Of a stretch of DNA of 23,158 nucleotides, positions 22,118 through 23,158 are shown one piece after another; position 1 is the first letter of the stretch; every line of letters begins with the position of its first letter. The stretch is from Paracoccaceae bacterium (GTDB lineage: Bacteria > Pseudomonadota > Alphaproteobacteria > Rhodobacterales > Rhodobacteraceae). Below the pieces are notes generated by a model, which saw only the letters and a program-made list of their open reading frames with translations, made no database searches and was not told the DNA's origin. The position numbers and the translations under genes were made by a program. Location of the stretch: NCBI GenBank assembly GCA_003500165.1, contig DNSZ01000091.1:1-23158 (forward strand), read 5' to 3'.

Positions 22118-23158
22118 TCACCGGCCGAACACCCGGGCGAAAATCGTGTCGACATGGGCCAGATGCGGGGCGAGGTCGAAACGCGCATCGATCTCGGCCG
22201 GCGTCAGATGCGCCGCGACCTCGGGGTCGGCCTTGAGCAGCGCGCGGAAATCGGCGCCCGTTTCCCAGACCGGCATGGCGTTTCGTTGCACCGCGGCATA
22301 GGCGGCCTCGCGGCTCAGGCCCTTTTGGGTCAGCGCCAGCAGAACCGCCTGGGAATGGACCAGCCCGCCCAGCCGGTCGAGATTGGCGCGCATCCGGTCG
22401 GGATAGACGACCAGATTGGCGATCACCCCGGTCAGCCGAACCAGCGCGAAGTCGAGCGTCACGGTCGCGTCGGGGCCGATCGCCCGTTCGACCGAGGAAT
22501 GCGAGATGTCGCGCTCGTGCCACAGCGCGACATTCTCCATCGCCGGGATCACCGCCATGCGGACGAGCCGGGCCAGCCCGGTCAGGTTCTCGGACAGCAC
22601 CGGGTTGCGTTTGTGCGGCATGGCCGAGGACCCCTTCTGGCCCTTCGAGAAATACTCCTCGGCTTCCAGCACCTCGGTCCTCTGCAGATGGCGGATTTCG
22701 GTCGCGATCCGCTCGATCGATGAGGCGATCACGCCGAGCGTGGCGAAGAACATCGCGTGGCGGTCGCGCGGGATGACCTGGGTCGACACCGGTTCCGGGA
22801 TCAGGCCGAGCCGGTCGCAGACATGCGCCTCGACCGCCGGGTCGATATTGGCAAACGTGCCGACCGCGCCCGAAATCGCGCCGGTGGCGATTTCGGCCCG
22901 GGCGGCGCGCAACCGGGCGCGGTTGCGATCCATCTCGGCATACATGGTGGCAAGCTTCAGGCCGAAGGTGGTGGGTTCGGCATGGATGCCATGGCTGCGG
23001 CCGATGGTGACGGTGTGCTTGTGTTCCATGGCGCGGGTCTTCAGCGCGGCGAGCAACCCGTCGATATCGGCCAGCAGCAGGTCGGCCGCACGGGTCAGCT
23101 GGATGTTGAAGGCGGTGTCGAGCACATCCGAACTGGTCATCCCCTGATGCACGAAACG
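22118..23158 (-). CDS. purB: Adenylosuccinate lyase, N-terminus outside window
   Basis: The C-terminal part (about 346 residues) of the enzyme that makes AICAR from SAICAR and AMP from adenylosuccinate. The reading frame continues off the right edge, so roughly the first 85-90 residues of a usual 430-435 are missing. Signatures seen: FVHQGMTSSDVLDTA at the edge, TIGRSHGIHAEPTTFG, and the flexible catalytic loop KGSSAMPHKRNP containing the fumarase/aspartase-family signature with the active-site serine. HERDISHSSVER follows. The enzyme works directly after purC in IMP synthesis and directly after purA in AMP synthesis, so three linked purine genes are in the window. No frameshift is seen. Confidence 0.97.
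   Translation of the reverse strand, partial: RFVHQGMTSSDVLDTAFNIQLTRAADLLLADIDGLLAALKTRAMEHKHTVTIGRSHGIHAEPTTFGLKLATMYAEMDRNRARLRAARAEIATGAISGAVGTFANIDPAVEAHVCDRLGLIPEPVSTQVIPRDRHAMFFATLGVIASSIERIATEIRHLQRTEVLEAEEYFSKGQKGSSAMPHKRNPVLSENLTGLARLVRMAVIPAMENVALWHERDISHSSVERAIGPDATVTLDFALVRLTGVIANLVVYPDRMRANLDRLGGLVHSQAVLLALTQKGLSREAAYAAVQRNAMPVWETGADFRALLKADPEVAAHLTPAEIDARFDLAPHLAHVDTIFARVFGR

Noticed and set aside
1..23158. CRISPR array, rRNA, riboswitch or toxin-antitoxin pair
   Set aside because: No regularly spaced repeats of 25-40 bases, no rRNA-like segments, no recognisable purine or other riboswitch core near purC, purA or the transporter promoter, and no small paired ORFs with toxin/antitoxin features.

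Overview
The window reads as a chromosomal segment of a high-GC alphaproteobacterium, most likely in the Rhodobacterales (Rhodobacteraceae-like). The supporting genes are an F1-ATPase zeta-subunit inhibitor (DUF1476), a DUF2842 membrane protein next to purA, a glycine-rich SecG, a BMP-type nucleobase ABC transporter with a CodA-like deaminase, and strong G/C bias at third codon positions. No rRNA, tRNA or CRISPR array is visible.

Layout. (1) Positions 1 to about 3.45 kb are the right-hand end of an integrated mobile element that continues off the left edge. All its genes are on the minus strand: a P4-type tyrosine integrase, a translationally coupled AT-hook-like protein, an AlpA-type excisionase/regulator and a RepA-like AAA ATPase. 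A perfect hairpin palindrome and 10-bp-phased GGAAC repeats lie upstream of the integrase. (2) 3.6-5.8 kb (minus): an M17 leucyl aminopeptidase overlapping an NlpC/P60 peptidase by 4 bases. (3) 5.97-8.4 kb (plus): an AraC-type regulator broken by a one-base frameshift at a G5 run, a beta-carbonic anhydrase, and a small ribbon-helix-helix-like protein. (4) 8.53-14.45 kb (plus): a tight five-gene operon with its own sigma70-like promoter. It encodes a Tat-exported BMP binding protein, a double-ABC ATPase, two permeases and a cytosine-deaminase-like amidohydrolase, and it ends in two tandem hairpins. (5) 14.87-16.39 kb (minus): purA then DUF2842. (6) secG and a full-length pyruvate carboxylase gene (plus). 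(7) purC (minus), the ATPase zeta inhibitor (plus) and a 5'-truncated purB (minus) at the right edge.

How the parts fit. purA, purB and purC are three de novo purine/AMP synthesis enzymes. The BMP transporter plus deaminase looks like uptake and first-step deamination of a nucleobase, so the right two thirds of the window is weighted towards nucleobase supply. Pyruvate carboxylase and beta-carbonic anhydrase both act on bicarbonate but are not co-transcribed.

The points most worth a second look are the AraC frameshift, the integrase regulatory region, the substitution at the CodA Asp314 position, two families of 3'-end hairpin repeats shared between unrelated genes, and a perfect 14-bp palindrome in the purC promoter. 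I did not find a recognisable new defence or effector system. If the element carries cargo, it lies beyond the left edge.
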